A stretch of DNA of 64,000 nucleotides, taken from positions 310,001-374,000 of the forward strand of contig CM066295.1 of NCBI GenBank assembly GCA_033816765.1, written 5' to 3'. Positions 10,371 to 19,306 of this stretch are shown here, piece after piece; position 1 is the stretch's first letter; each line of letters begins with the position of its first letter. Position numbers and translations under genes: made by a program. The notes under the pieces were generated by a model, which made no database searches, was not told the DNA's origin, and saw only the letters and a program-made list of their open reading frames with translations. This stretch comes from Nothopassalora personata (lineage: Eukaryota; Ascomycota; Dothideomycetes; Mycosphaerellales; Mycosphaerellaceae).

Positions 10371-11549
10371 ATGGCCTTCAACCTCAATCGCCTCCGCGAC
10401 CTCCTCCCCAAAGACCTACCCCGCCTCCCCAGCTGGCCCGCCCATAACAGCGAAGACGACTCCAGCCGACCTGTAACAGCGGGCAGCGTCGATACCGACG
10501 CAATCGAACACCGTGACTCCATAATAATGGACCTCGCCGACCCAGTCCCGTTCCACAGCGGCCCCAAAACCAACCTCGACCTAATCAACGAATGCGATAA
10601 TTTCCCCTACTACAACACATCCCCCAAACTCTTCTTCGCACACATCAACACCTACTACGCCCTGTACGTCCGACAGTTCCCCGATACAGAGCTGGGGTAC
10701 ATCCTCCCAAGCGTCGCGGAAGTGTTTCGGGGACTGCCGGATTGGCAAATCGACGATGGGGAGAGGAGTCTTACATTGATGACGGGGGAGACGGAGGAGG
10801 AGAGGTCGAAAGTCGTGGAAGCGACGATAAAAGCAATGCATGCGACAGGCCACTTCAAAGTTCTGAGCAAATGGCGCGATGAGCTCTATCCCGTCTACGG
10901 CCCACAAGGACAACTGCTCTTCTCGATGGAGAGGAGCGCATCTGCGCTGTTTGGGATAGTCACGTATGGATGTCATATGACTGCGTACGTGAAAACGGCG
11001 GTGAACAACACAGACTCGCCAGAAGATACCGAGGAGATGAAGATATGGGTACCCCGGCGGGCGGCGGATAAGCAGACATATGGTGGGATGCTGGACAATA
11101 CCGTGGCAGGAGGGATCGCGAGCGGGGAGAGTCCGTTCGAGAGCATGGTGAGGGAGAGCGCGGAAGAGGCGTCATTGCCGGAGGAGCTGGTGAGGCGGCA
11201 TGCGAAGGCTGTGGGCACTGTGAGCTATTTCCACATCAGGGATCACAGGGCTGGTGGGGAGACAAGACTATTGCAGCCGGAGGTACAATTTGTGTACGAT
11301 TTGCAGCTGAGCGAGGATGTAGTGCCGAAGCCATCGGATGATGAAGTGGAGGGTTTTGAGCTGATGACAATTGACGAGGTCCAGCAGGCGCTGAGGAATG
11401 GCGAGTTCAAGCCGAACTGCGCGCTGGTGTTGCTCGACTTTTTCGTGAGGCATGGGATCTTGACGCCGGAGACGGACGCGGGATACATTGAGATTGTCGC
11501 GAGACTGCATCGGAGGCTGGACTTTCCCGTGCAGATTCAGACACCTTGA
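10371..11549 (+). CDS. Nudix hydrolase with N-terminal DUF4743-type domain
   Basis: A single exon of 392 residues from ATG 10371 (MAFNLNRLRDLLPKDLPRLP). An in-frame upstream ATG at 10296 would add 25 Leu/Arg-rich residues and is less likely. The N-terminal half matches the DUF4743 domain found before the Nudix fold in the NUDT20/thiamine-pyrophosphokinase-related group (FRFLPDTELGYILPSV-like region; FSMERSASALFGIVTYGCHM). The Nudix box is at residues 247-269: GGIASGE, then MVRESAEEASLP. It fits GX5EX7REUXEEXGU apart from Ser at the first U position and Ser for the last Gly. The core RE..EE metal ligands are present. Family members hydrolyse nucleoside-diphosphate-linked compounds, including oxidised thiamine diphosphate in some relatives; the substrate here is not known. 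Confidence 0.82.
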   Translation: MAFNLNRLRDLLPKDLPRLPSWPAHNSEDDSSRPVTAGSVDTDAIEHRDSIIMDLADPVPFHSGPKTNLDLINECDNFPYYNTSPKLFFAHINTYYALYVRQFPDTELGYILPSVAEVFRGLPDWQIDDGERSLTLMTGETEEERSKVVEATIKAMHATGHFKVLSKWRDELYPVYGPQGQLLFSMERSASALFGIVTYGCHMTAYVKTAVNNTDSPEDTEEMKIWVPRRAADKQTYGGMLDNTVAGGIASGESPFESMVRESAEEASLPEELVRRHAKAVGTVSYFHIRDHRAGGETRLLQPEVQFVYDLQLSEDVVPKPSDDEVEGFELMTIDEVQQALRNGEFKPNCALVLLDFFVRHGILTPETDAGYIEIVARLHRRLDFPVQIQTP

Positions 11550-11607
11550 AGGTGTTGGTTTTGAGTTAGACAGTTTTTAGTCTGTATCGTGCTGCTAAGG
11601 CACGTTC

Positions 11608-11847
11608 TCATGATACCCATGTAACGCCTTGACGCAGTTTGTCTATCTTCTCAGGTCCCCAACGCCTCGCTAATCGACTTTTGGCCAGCTTGTTCTTCGT
11701 CATGCGCTTCTCGTCCTCAGCTCTCTGCTCGTAGCATACTTCGTACTTCCAGCCGCACCAATCGCATCGAGCTCTTGCTGCGCGACATCGCATATTGTCC
11801 CTCATCTCCATCCTCGAGACGCCCGCACGCGACGCGCCATTCTTCAT
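11608..11847 (-). CDS. Small basic Cys-containing hypothetical protein
   Basis: This 79-residue open frame lies just downstream of RPB8 on the same strand. It has a compact CRAARARCDWCGWKYEVCYE segment (four cysteines) followed by a basic helix (EDEKRMTKNKLAKSRLARRW). It could be a small zinc-binding protein, the last exon of something larger, or chance. A second frame of about 55 codons, continuing after the RPB8 stop, overlaps it. Confidence 0.3.
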   Translation of the reverse strand: MKNGASRAGVSRMEMRDNMRCRAARARCDWCGWKYEVCYEQRAEDEKRMTKNKLAKSRLARRWGPEKIDKLRQGVTWVS

Positions 11848-11881
11848 ATCGTCCTTGTACCCTGCCCATATCGATATCGCC

Positions 11882-12409
11882 CTACTTCTTCAACAGAAGA
11901 TAGACATAATCAATCTTCAACGGACTCAGCTTCTTGTACGGCCCTTGCAGACACAACAATAGCCCTCCAAAAGAGATATACACCTTAATCTGATCTCCCT
12001 CTCCCACATCCTCCACGCGGTATACCTTGCCATAGCAAACATAGTCCCACATATCCGCTAGTGTTGGGTCCGCGTCGCGTTTGCCTCTCCACCTGTTCCA
12101 ATATCTTTTTGTCAGCAAGGCGTCCCAACGCCCGTTATTCTTCGCGCCTTTCTTCGCGCTCCACGCTCAAGCAATATCTTACCCTTGATTCGCCTCATCT
12201 TTCGTGCCGTCTAGGTTTAGAGTTGATGCAATGAGCATCTGGAAACTCTCGTTCGCGGCGATCGGGTAGAGTTCTGAGTTGACATCGAGGGTGAAGGAGG
12301 TTGCGTTGTCGTGGGAGGTTCCGAGGACTCGGTGGACGCGGTCGTATGTTTGGTCGAGGACTTGGGTTGCGGCGAAGGATTCTTCGTAGAGTTGTGCGTC
12401 GGTCGCCAT
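11882..12409 (-). CDS. RPB8: DNA-directed RNA polymerases I/II/III subunit RPABC3 (Rpb8)
   Basis: Two exons on the minus strand, 12409-12183 and 12092-11882, encode 145 residues, close to the 146 of yeast Rpb8. The intron starts GTAAGA and ends AACAG. The protein begins MATDAQLYEESFAATQVLDQ and has the conserved FTLDVNSELYPIAANESFQM and STLNLDGTKDE segments. After the intron come MWDYVCYGKVYRVEDV and YISFGGLLLCLQGPYKKLSP, ending IDYVYLLLKK. Rpb8 is an OB-fold subunit shared by all three nuclear RNA polymerases. The acidic/basic loop after DGTKDEANQG varies in the family. Confidence 0.95.
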
Positions 12410-13333
12410 GGTGGCGGGAGTGGTAGCGAGGATGTGAAGAGGGGATGGATTGGTGGTGAGGTGGTGGTGGTGAGAGTAAGAGTGGTGGTTGTAATGGAGA
12501 GGAAGAGATGATGTTCAAAAAGTTCATTCATGTGAGAAGCAGAATGCGGCAAGTTGCGGCCGAAAGCGGGGCGTCTTGCGGCCTCAACCTTGATTCACGT
12601 GACATGCCATTGTACAACACCTTCATTACCAAGTCACAGTCCTAAACCTTAACTCCCTAGCATCGAGTAAGTAGTACCCGCTCACTATACACCAGCTTTC
12701 CTCACTATACTCCAGGATCTCGCTTCCATCACGCGGGTGAGACATGCCGAACGTTATGCTGTTTCTGCTCCTCGCCATGTGGCGCTCTATATCGGGATAT
12801 CGCCATGGCCATCTGGTTGTTTCACGCCTCCAAGCTGACTGAACCTCACCTCTGAGCGGCGAGGCGAGGCGGATCCAGAGTCTCTTGCCGTCGTGGCTGC
12901 AGTATCCTTGCCGCATGATTTGCGACACGAAGGATCCCAATCACGACGTCAAGTACTGGCCGCCTCGATTCTCGATGTTGCGTCTACGACGAAGCGACCT
13001 ATCTGGAGACGCACGTATCGAGATCCTGCCGACGGGATGGGCAAGGCACGGCGGCGGATTGCCGTGTTCGATACTATTTGAGTCTTGAGTCCAAAGGTAG
13101 GGAGGCGGGGGCGTGAGAACAGGCAGAGACTGACTATAACTTGACAGCACGCAAGCAATATGTGCCCGGTCGGAGACAAACTGCTCCATGAAGGCGGACG
13201 AACAATACAGTAAAGTGCTTCCATTCATGCCATGCCATGCCATGCTATGCTATACATTTTCCCACCTGGTGTCGTCCCTGCCGTCAAAATAAAAAAAATC
13301 CGTCCTGTCATCCAGATAGAAAACAAACACCAT
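12410..13333. other. Intergenic region with unassigned open frames
   Basis: The first 120 bases are the RPB8 5' flank, rich in GTGGTGGTG-type runs. On the minus strand a frame of about 104 codons (12626-12940) lacks an ATG; it ends in a protein-like run around YSEESWCIVSGYYLLDAREL. I could not link it to a start exon. An ATGCCATGCC(ATGCT) run lies at about 13226-13250. I call no gene. Confidence 0.3.
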
Positions 13334-14663
13334 CTAGGTGAGAGCCTTAGGGCATCCAAGGTTGGCAAAGTCAGTACCAGAAAGCTTGGTCGCAACAAAG
13401 CTCAGCGCATCAACCGAAGGCGTAACAACACCATTAAGATAAGATGGCACACGCTCAGTGAGCATCTGGTAAAGGAAGCAAGCACCAACCTTTGGATCCA
13501 CTCCCGCATCAATCTTGCCATCCTTGATAGCGCCAAAGTTGACAACGTCGAAAGTACCCGCAGCAGTGTTACCACCGAATTGGACTGGGTGAAGGAGATA
13601 CATCTTGAGAATCTCGGAGCCGACCTTCATGAGGTCGTATGGCTCGACGCGGTTGGTCCAGTTGTCTGGGATCTTCTCCCTGTTGTTGAAGGAGTACGTA
13701 CCATCACCGTTGTCCTGGGCGCCGAAGAATGAGGAAATGGTGGGCTTGTCCGGGATGTAGTTGGGGCCTCCTGGCATGAGCTCGTACAAGAACGAGGCGG
13801 CGCCGAACAGCAGCAAGCTGAAGGGACCGAAGCTAGGGGCAGGTTAGTGTGGGCGTCTTGGAAAGTCATGCACACGGTGACGCTTACTAGAAGTTGGGGT
13901 TCTCGACTTGAGACTGGTGGTAACGCTGGTAACGGTACAGGGCGAGGTTCTCGAGGTTATAGAGGCCCCCAGTGGTCTGGGTCATCATGCCGAAAAGGGT
14001 ACCATTGAACATATAGTTGTCACCGTTGTGGGTGAAGTAGTCGTTTCGGGTCAAGGAGGTATCAGACTCGAACTTGTTGTGGCCGTCAAGACCTGGCTCT
14101 GAACCGGTCAGAACTGGATTGACGGATGTGCGGGTAGTGGCATCGCATCCAATGGAGAGCTTCTCGGTGACAAGGTCACCATCGGTCAGGGTCAGACCGA
14201 GCAGCGCAAGAACGTTGGCCAAGTCGTAGCCAACATTGTAGACATTTTGTTGAGCGTCGACAAGCTCGTTGAATGTGACAATGCCGTCTCTGGCAAGAAA
14301 ATTGTGGTTGCTCGCGGCATTAAGACCTGGGCATGGGCCACGGATATCGTTTGGTCCTGGAGCAACGAATGCGTGTGCCTTGTCGTTTGGATCTGGAACA
14401 ACGTAGCCACCCTTTCCGTTGCCTGGCTTGCCATTCTTGGCATTATTGTATGGGTACTGGCTTGTCACAGGCGCGGCCGGGACGTGGTTAGCGTTGAATG
14501 GGCAAGTTGCTGCGCTACCTGGGCCATTTGGGATTGCTTGTTGTCTGCGCACGCGTTGTCGCTCTCCTGCGAAAAGGCTCGTGTCGACACCGGGTTGGTT
14601 GGCCACGAAGGGGAAGGCAGCAGCCCCCGAAAGGAGAAGTGAAGACACAACCAAGGACTTCAT
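13334..14663 (-). CDS. Secreted heme-thiolate peroxidase (chloroperoxidase family)
   Basis: Exons 14663-13888 and 13832-13334 (55-bp intron, GTAAGC...CCTAG) encode 424 residues. The N-terminus MKSLVVSSLLLSGAAAFPF is a signal peptide. The proximal heme-thiolate motif PCPGLNAASNHNFLARDG contains Cys111. The distal acid motif is FESDTSLTRND (Glu199, Arg206), in the place of the EHD/EGD..R motif of chloroperoxidases and unspecific peroxygenases. After the intron the helical C-terminal half continues (LFGAASFLYELMPGG, then PDNWTNRVEPYDLM). The family (Peroxidase_2) uses hydrogen peroxide for halogenation, oxidation or oxygen transfer. It includes the aflatoxin/sterigmatocystin StcC and dothistromin DotB types, but no such cluster is present here. 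Likely extracellular; substrate unknown. Confidence 0.9.
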
Positions 14664-16326
14664 CTTGACGGTTGCTATGAGAGAATGTGTAGTTGTGGTC
14701 AAGCCTTGATGGCTTATGTGCTGAGCTTCTTGGAAGAGCTTGGAGGGCTTGGAGGGCTTGGTGGAGAGAAAGCAGGTTGATATGCAGATCGCGGGAGGCC
14801 TAGTTATATCAGTGGTGAAGACTTCACATTGCAAGTATGTACGGCGCCGAGGAGTCCACAAGTTGACCTTCTATCACGCCACCATAGCGCGATATAGACT
14901 TCACGTAGCAGCGACGCTCTCGAGAGTCAATATGAAGAACGAAACACGATGCTGAACTAGTGTCATCGCTCGATGGAACAGTCAAAATCTGGGGTGCGCT
15001 AATTCTGCGCCTTTCGTAGTCAGGTTTTTTTGGGTATCAGGTGCCCTACAACATAGAGTAGAAGAACTGTTACTGGCGTGCTCAGGGGCCACCATCAACG
15101 CGCCTCGGCAGGTTGCTTAAGGAAGAAGCAGCATGGCGAATGCGGCAAAAGATCATCGTTAAGCTTGTTTTAGACTTTCTCCACACAGAAGCCTCGGCGA
15201 CCAGCAACAGGTCGCAAGTCGCACTTCGGCGGATGCCTCCATCATCGGGCGTCTCGAGCACAGGAGGGTACATCAGTGGCGCTGTTCTGCAACTTCCATT
15301 TGAGATTGAGTCCAGTTCCTGGACCACGGAGACCGATCACCAGGTAAGGGTCTCGCTAAAGTACGGAGGGAAAGTCTATTGAGCTCATGTGGCAGTAATC
15401 TTGCATAACGTGGTGTATGCCCTGTGTGCCCACGCTGAGAGCGCAGCCGGCATTTCGTCGTCTGTCGTACTGTAGGCTTGGTGCGAGCGGAACGTTACGT
15501 CAGAGACTGTTGCCAGCGAACATAGGGTTACTTTCGGCGAGGTGTTGCTCGTATGGCTCGGCTTTGTCGAGCTGTTCCGGGCAGCGCAAAACAAGCAAGG
15601 CGGCGAGTTCGAGATACCAATATGGAATGACGTTGATCTTGCAGCTCTGCTCTGCTCCATGTCCAGTACTGAGCGTAGCTCTGTATCCTGACGGACAAAA
15701 TATGGCAGCCACACAAGTCTTGCGGCACGCGGCAGCGGAAATGAAGCAGGCGTAGGACAGCCCTCTTCGTATCAACTATCAACAAGCAAGATATGCCAGG
15801 AGGTGGATGTCAAGCCTCCGTGGCTCCACGCAATGGTGTTTGTGGTTGCTTGGTGATCTTGGGCGGCTGTCTTGGTTCGTGCACGGTGTGGGGCCGAGAG
15901 TAACGGCGCGAAGCCAGCCGCTGAGAGGTGGCCGCTAGTCTGGGGCAGGCGACGAATCACAAATGATGTTTTGGTAGTGGGACCGAGGCGTTGCTGCACG
16001 ATCAAAGGTAAGATCGACTACTGCAGGATTAATGCCACGCTTGCTGCTGCGTTCGTCAGACCCGCCTGCATGTAGGAGGATGTACCCCGAAGCTGGTAAA
16101 GCAACATAGTCAGAGTAAAGCCATCCACCACGGCCATCTGTGGGGACCAGCAGTGATTCAACATTCGGGAAATTATCCTCGTAGGAAACCTCCGACGGGG
16201 CTCGGGAAGCCCTCCGCTATTCTACCTTGAGCAAGTCATGCGGCTGGAGAGTCAGCTGCACGGCATTGATATGCCTCAAGGCAGCTTCACGCCTCGAACG
16301 CCTCCCACGATGAGGCGCTGCCGCAA
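14664..16326. other. Intergenic region with possible gene debris
   Basis: The 5' flank of the peroxidase gene is followed by about 1.3 kb without an intact gene. On the + strand, 15474-15692 reads as a coherent 70-codon piece (SEHRVTFGEVLLVWLGFVEL, then EFEIPIWNDVDLAALL) without an ATG. A frame at 15113-15382 has a similar look. These may be exons of a decayed gene, in an unrecognised family. Confidence 0.3.
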
Positions 16327-18477
16327 TCAGCATCTCTCGAACACCCGATAGAGGCCCTTTAGATCTGCCACCTCGATGGTGCCCTTCAGTAAGCTTCTCG
16401 TGGCAATGAGGCGCTGTTTGAAGGCTGGAAACAGTACATGCTCGAGAGCGCGAAGCAAATGCCTTCTTCTCTCAGCGACGTCGATGTCTTCGACAGTGCC
16501 ATCTGTTGGCGGGGGAGGCAGTGATTCCGGCGCATAGAAGCTGGCTAGCTCTCTCAGGAAGCTCTGGAAACAGCCTTTCTCGTCGCTCCAATCCACGTGC
16601 GGTCCAAGTCGTAAGAGGAAGTTGGGCAACTTGGCCATCGAGGGCATGTAGCCCTTGACAAGAAGCGGGATGGTGAGGAGTCCGCCATCGTCCGTGACTT
16701 CCATTCCAAAGTATTCAGACAACATGTCCTTGCGGGAGATCAGCTGTTCGACTACGGCAGTTACCACCTCGTTCCAGTCGATGGCCATGTTGTCAGGCTC
16801 CATGGCTTTGACTTGGGCGACGGCGATCTCCAGCAAGTCGTTGATGGCTAGAGGAGGGTTAAAGCGAATAGTTCCGAAGTTGGCAAAGTCAGTCAGACCC
16901 AGCTGATAGAAGTATTCTGCTGAGACCATGGCGTAGTCGACGAGGAAAAGCTTGACCCCACTCTGAATAGCTGCAATGCGTTTCCTCGCGTCAGCGATAC
17001 CAATGAAGGTGTGCTTGGCGAATGTATCGTTCAGCTCGTTGTGCATGTTGTCCCTTACCGAGGCTCGAAGGGCCTTCACAGTGGTCAGGCGAATAATCGT
17101 AGGCTCTTTATCGGTATACTTGTACTCGATACCATCCGAAGCAGGTTCTCGAGACGATGAAGAGGCTCTCTGAGCAGTGGGAAGCATTGCAGTGATCTTT
17201 CGTGACTTTGCATCGGTGCGAACAAGGTTGTTCTCGTATGTTCTACGCGTGCCGGCTTGCGCAGTAGACGGCCGTTGACTGGCAGGTCCAACCGATGGTG
17301 TGATAGCTTCTGGCACGATGTTGGAATTGGAAATGCTGGGCGTCATTACGCCGCGGAGCAGGCTCTGCGTCGTGAAGGTCCTGCTTGTGTCGACCTTTCC
17401 CAGGCGCGTGCGAACTTCCTCGCAAACCAGTTCGATGATCTCTTCTTCGTTGAGGAAGTTGACCTCGCGCTTTGTCGGGTGGACGTTGACATCGACTCGG
17501 GCTGGGTCGATCTCGAGGCTCAGATAGATGAACGGCTTGCCTCCCTTCGGCAGGAACGCTGCATACGTCTGCTCGACGGCCTTCTTGATGGATGACGACT
17601 CCACTGAGCGATGGTTGATGAAGAGAAGTAGAGACGTGCGTTTCCCAGAGTAGTTGGCATTGCTGACCAGGCCATCGGCTTTGAAGCCGTACTGTTCGTT
17701 CGTAATCTGGTATTCGATCAGGTCGCTCGCAACGGAGCTGCTCTGGGTTAGGCGGATGCGGTCCCGTATGCTCGCATTGGCAGGCACAGCGATAGCAGCA
17801 CCACCCTCGCCATGTTTCTTGCAAGAGAAGGCGACATTTTGACAGTGAACTGCATACTTGCCGACTAGCTCTGCTATCTTCGCGAACTCCTCGCTTGCTG
17901 ATCGGAAAGCGCGACGACGTGTAGGGACATTGTAGAAAAGGTCCTCGACTGTGATCTGTGTGCCTTGTCGTCCAGCGCAGGCCTTGGGATCAGCGCTCTG
18001 GCCAGGCTTTGCTGGCGTCAGGTTGCCACCGGCATAATGCGCCTTCCAAGCACAGCTTGACTCGGCGGTCTTGGTCGTGACGGAGAGATGCGCGATATGA
18101 CTGATACTGGCAAGGGCCTCACCACGAAAGCCATACGTACCGATGGCCTGCAGGTCTTCGAATGCTTTCAGCTTCGATGTGGTGAATCTTTCGCAAAGGA
18201 TTGGGAGATCGTCCTTGTTGATGCCACACCCGTTGTCAGTGATCTGGAGCAGCTTGAGACCACCTTCCTTGATCAAGATCTCGAGGTTTGTGGATCCTGC
18301 ATCAACGGCGTTTTCGATGAGCTCCTTCAAAGCGTGTACAGGAGCAACAATGATCTCGCCAGCAGCGATCTTGTTCACGACATCTTGGTGCAAGGCACGA
18401 ATCCGGCGAGGCGGCTCGAACTCATCAGCCTTGCGCTTCGTACCGCGTGGCGGCGACGATGAGGTTTGAACGTCCAT
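16327..18477 (-). CDS. MLH1: DNA mismatch repair protein Mlh1
   Basis: A single exon of 716 residues starting at ATG 18477. The GHKL ATPase motifs are present: KELIENAVDAG (51-61), DNGCGI (81-86) and GFRGEAL (116-122). They are followed by the transducer domain with LFYNVPTRRRAFRSASEEFA and VDVNVHPTKREVNFLNEEEI. A Ser-rich, less conserved linker (about 370-450) leads to the C-terminal dimerisation domain. The protein ends FERC, the invariant MLH1 C-terminus that contributes to the endonuclease site of the Pms1 partner. Mlh1 pairs with Pms1 in post-replicative mismatch repair and with Mlh3 in meiosis. The frame is intact with all ATPase motifs, so the gene should be functional. Confidence 0.97.
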   Translation of the reverse strand: MDVQTSSSPPRGTKRKADEFEPPRRIRALHQDVVNKIAAGEIIVAPVHALKELIENAVDAGSTNLEILIKEGGLKLLQITDNGCGINKDDLPILCERFTTSKLKAFEDLQAIGTYGFRGEALASISHIAHLSVTTKTAESSCAWKAHYAGGNLTPAKPGQSADPKACAGRQGTQITVEDLFYNVPTRRRAFRSASEEFAKIAELVGKYAVHCQNVAFSCKKHGEGGAAIAVPANASIRDRIRLTQSSSVASDLIEYQITNEQYGFKADGLVSNANYSGKRTSLLLFINHRSVESSSIKKAVEQTYAAFLPKGGKPFIYLSLEIDPARVDVNVHPTKREVNFLNEEEIIELVCEEVRTRLGKVDTSRTFTTQSLLRGVMTPSISNSNIVPEAITPSVGPASQRPSTAQAGTRRTYENNLVRTDAKSRKITAMLPTAQRASSSSREPASDGIEYKYTDKEPTIIRLTTVKALRASVRDNMHNELNDTFAKHTFIGIADARKRIAAIQSGVKLFLVDYAMVSAEYFYQLGLTDFANFGTIRFNPPLAINDLLEIAVAQVKAMEPDNMAIDWNEVVTAVVEQLISRKDMLSEYFGMEVTDDGGLLTIPLLVKGYMPSMAKLPNFLLRLGPHVDWSDEKGCFQSFLRELASFYAPESLPPPPTDGTVEDIDVAERRRHLLRALEHVLFPAFKQRLIATRSLLKGTIEVADLKGLYRVFERC

Positions 18478-19306
18478 TGCTCATCTTTGATGTTGATGTT
18501 GTTGTCGATGGGAAAACATTTATTACAAGGCAGACGCGACGTTGGAAGGCGCGTTATGTACGGGAAGATCCGTAGGCGTCCCACTGGTTGTTTCGCTACC
18601 TAAACCTAAACCCTAGCACTGGACTTGTAGGATCATATCAGGTCCAGGAACAGCTCAAGAGTAAGTGCATGCAGTTCTGGATTGAAAGAGATGTCTCAAA
18701 ATGATGTCGTGTTCGCATTGTCCCTCAGTCCAAAGTGTCGACCATAATGTCACTTCATTCATTTTTCCTCATCCCTCGTTGAAGCACACAACGTCTTGGC
18801 CCACGAGCGTTGAAGACCCGTTTTCCTTCTGCGTACTCAGTTTTTGCGAATGACTCCATCACCAGAGCAGAGTGGGCACCACAATCACGACGGTATGCAA
18901 TCACAACGAGAGCCACGGCTTGAGATATAGTATAGTACAATTGACCATTTCTACATATCGCTTCCGCAGCAATAGTGCTACTCTATAAGCTTCATGCTGC
19001 ATCCATGTCATACCAGAGTGTCTAGCACCGAAACGTTGGAGAGATTGCGCGATGCGTCTAAGTCGCCTCGCGACGACGCTTCCTTCTCTCAGCTTCCCTG
19101 CGCTTCTTCTCCTCTTTTTTCTTCTTCTCATCTCTGACGGCGCCTGTAACGACATCACAATCCGGATCGCAAGAGGAACCGATGCACGCGCAGAGGCGCC
19201 AGACTGGCAGTCTGCCCTTGCCACGAGGGCTGAGTAGCCTTCGTTGTTCAGGGGTCAGCATGATGCCGCCACAACTGCTGGACCGTCGACGCCGGTGGCC
19301 GCCAGT
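18478..19306. other. Region between MLH1 and RPN1, with a basic open frame
   Basis: This holds the MLH1 promoter and the RPN1 3' flank. On the minus strand a 67-codon frame with an ATG (19261-19058) encodes a Lys/Arg/Glu-rich end (DEKKKKEEKKRREAERRKRR). It lies in the same frame as the RPN1 stop codon, so it could be a 3' extension, a small separate gene or chance. Nothing else is recognisable. Confidence 0.35.

Noticed and set aside
13334..16326. Secondary-metabolite cluster around the peroxidase
   Set aside because: No polyketide synthase, NRPS, terpene or tailoring genes nearby; the neighbours are RPB8 and MLH1.
17243..17824. Minus-strand 193-codon frame
   Set aside because: Out-of-frame shadow of MLH1, which is intact in its own frame.
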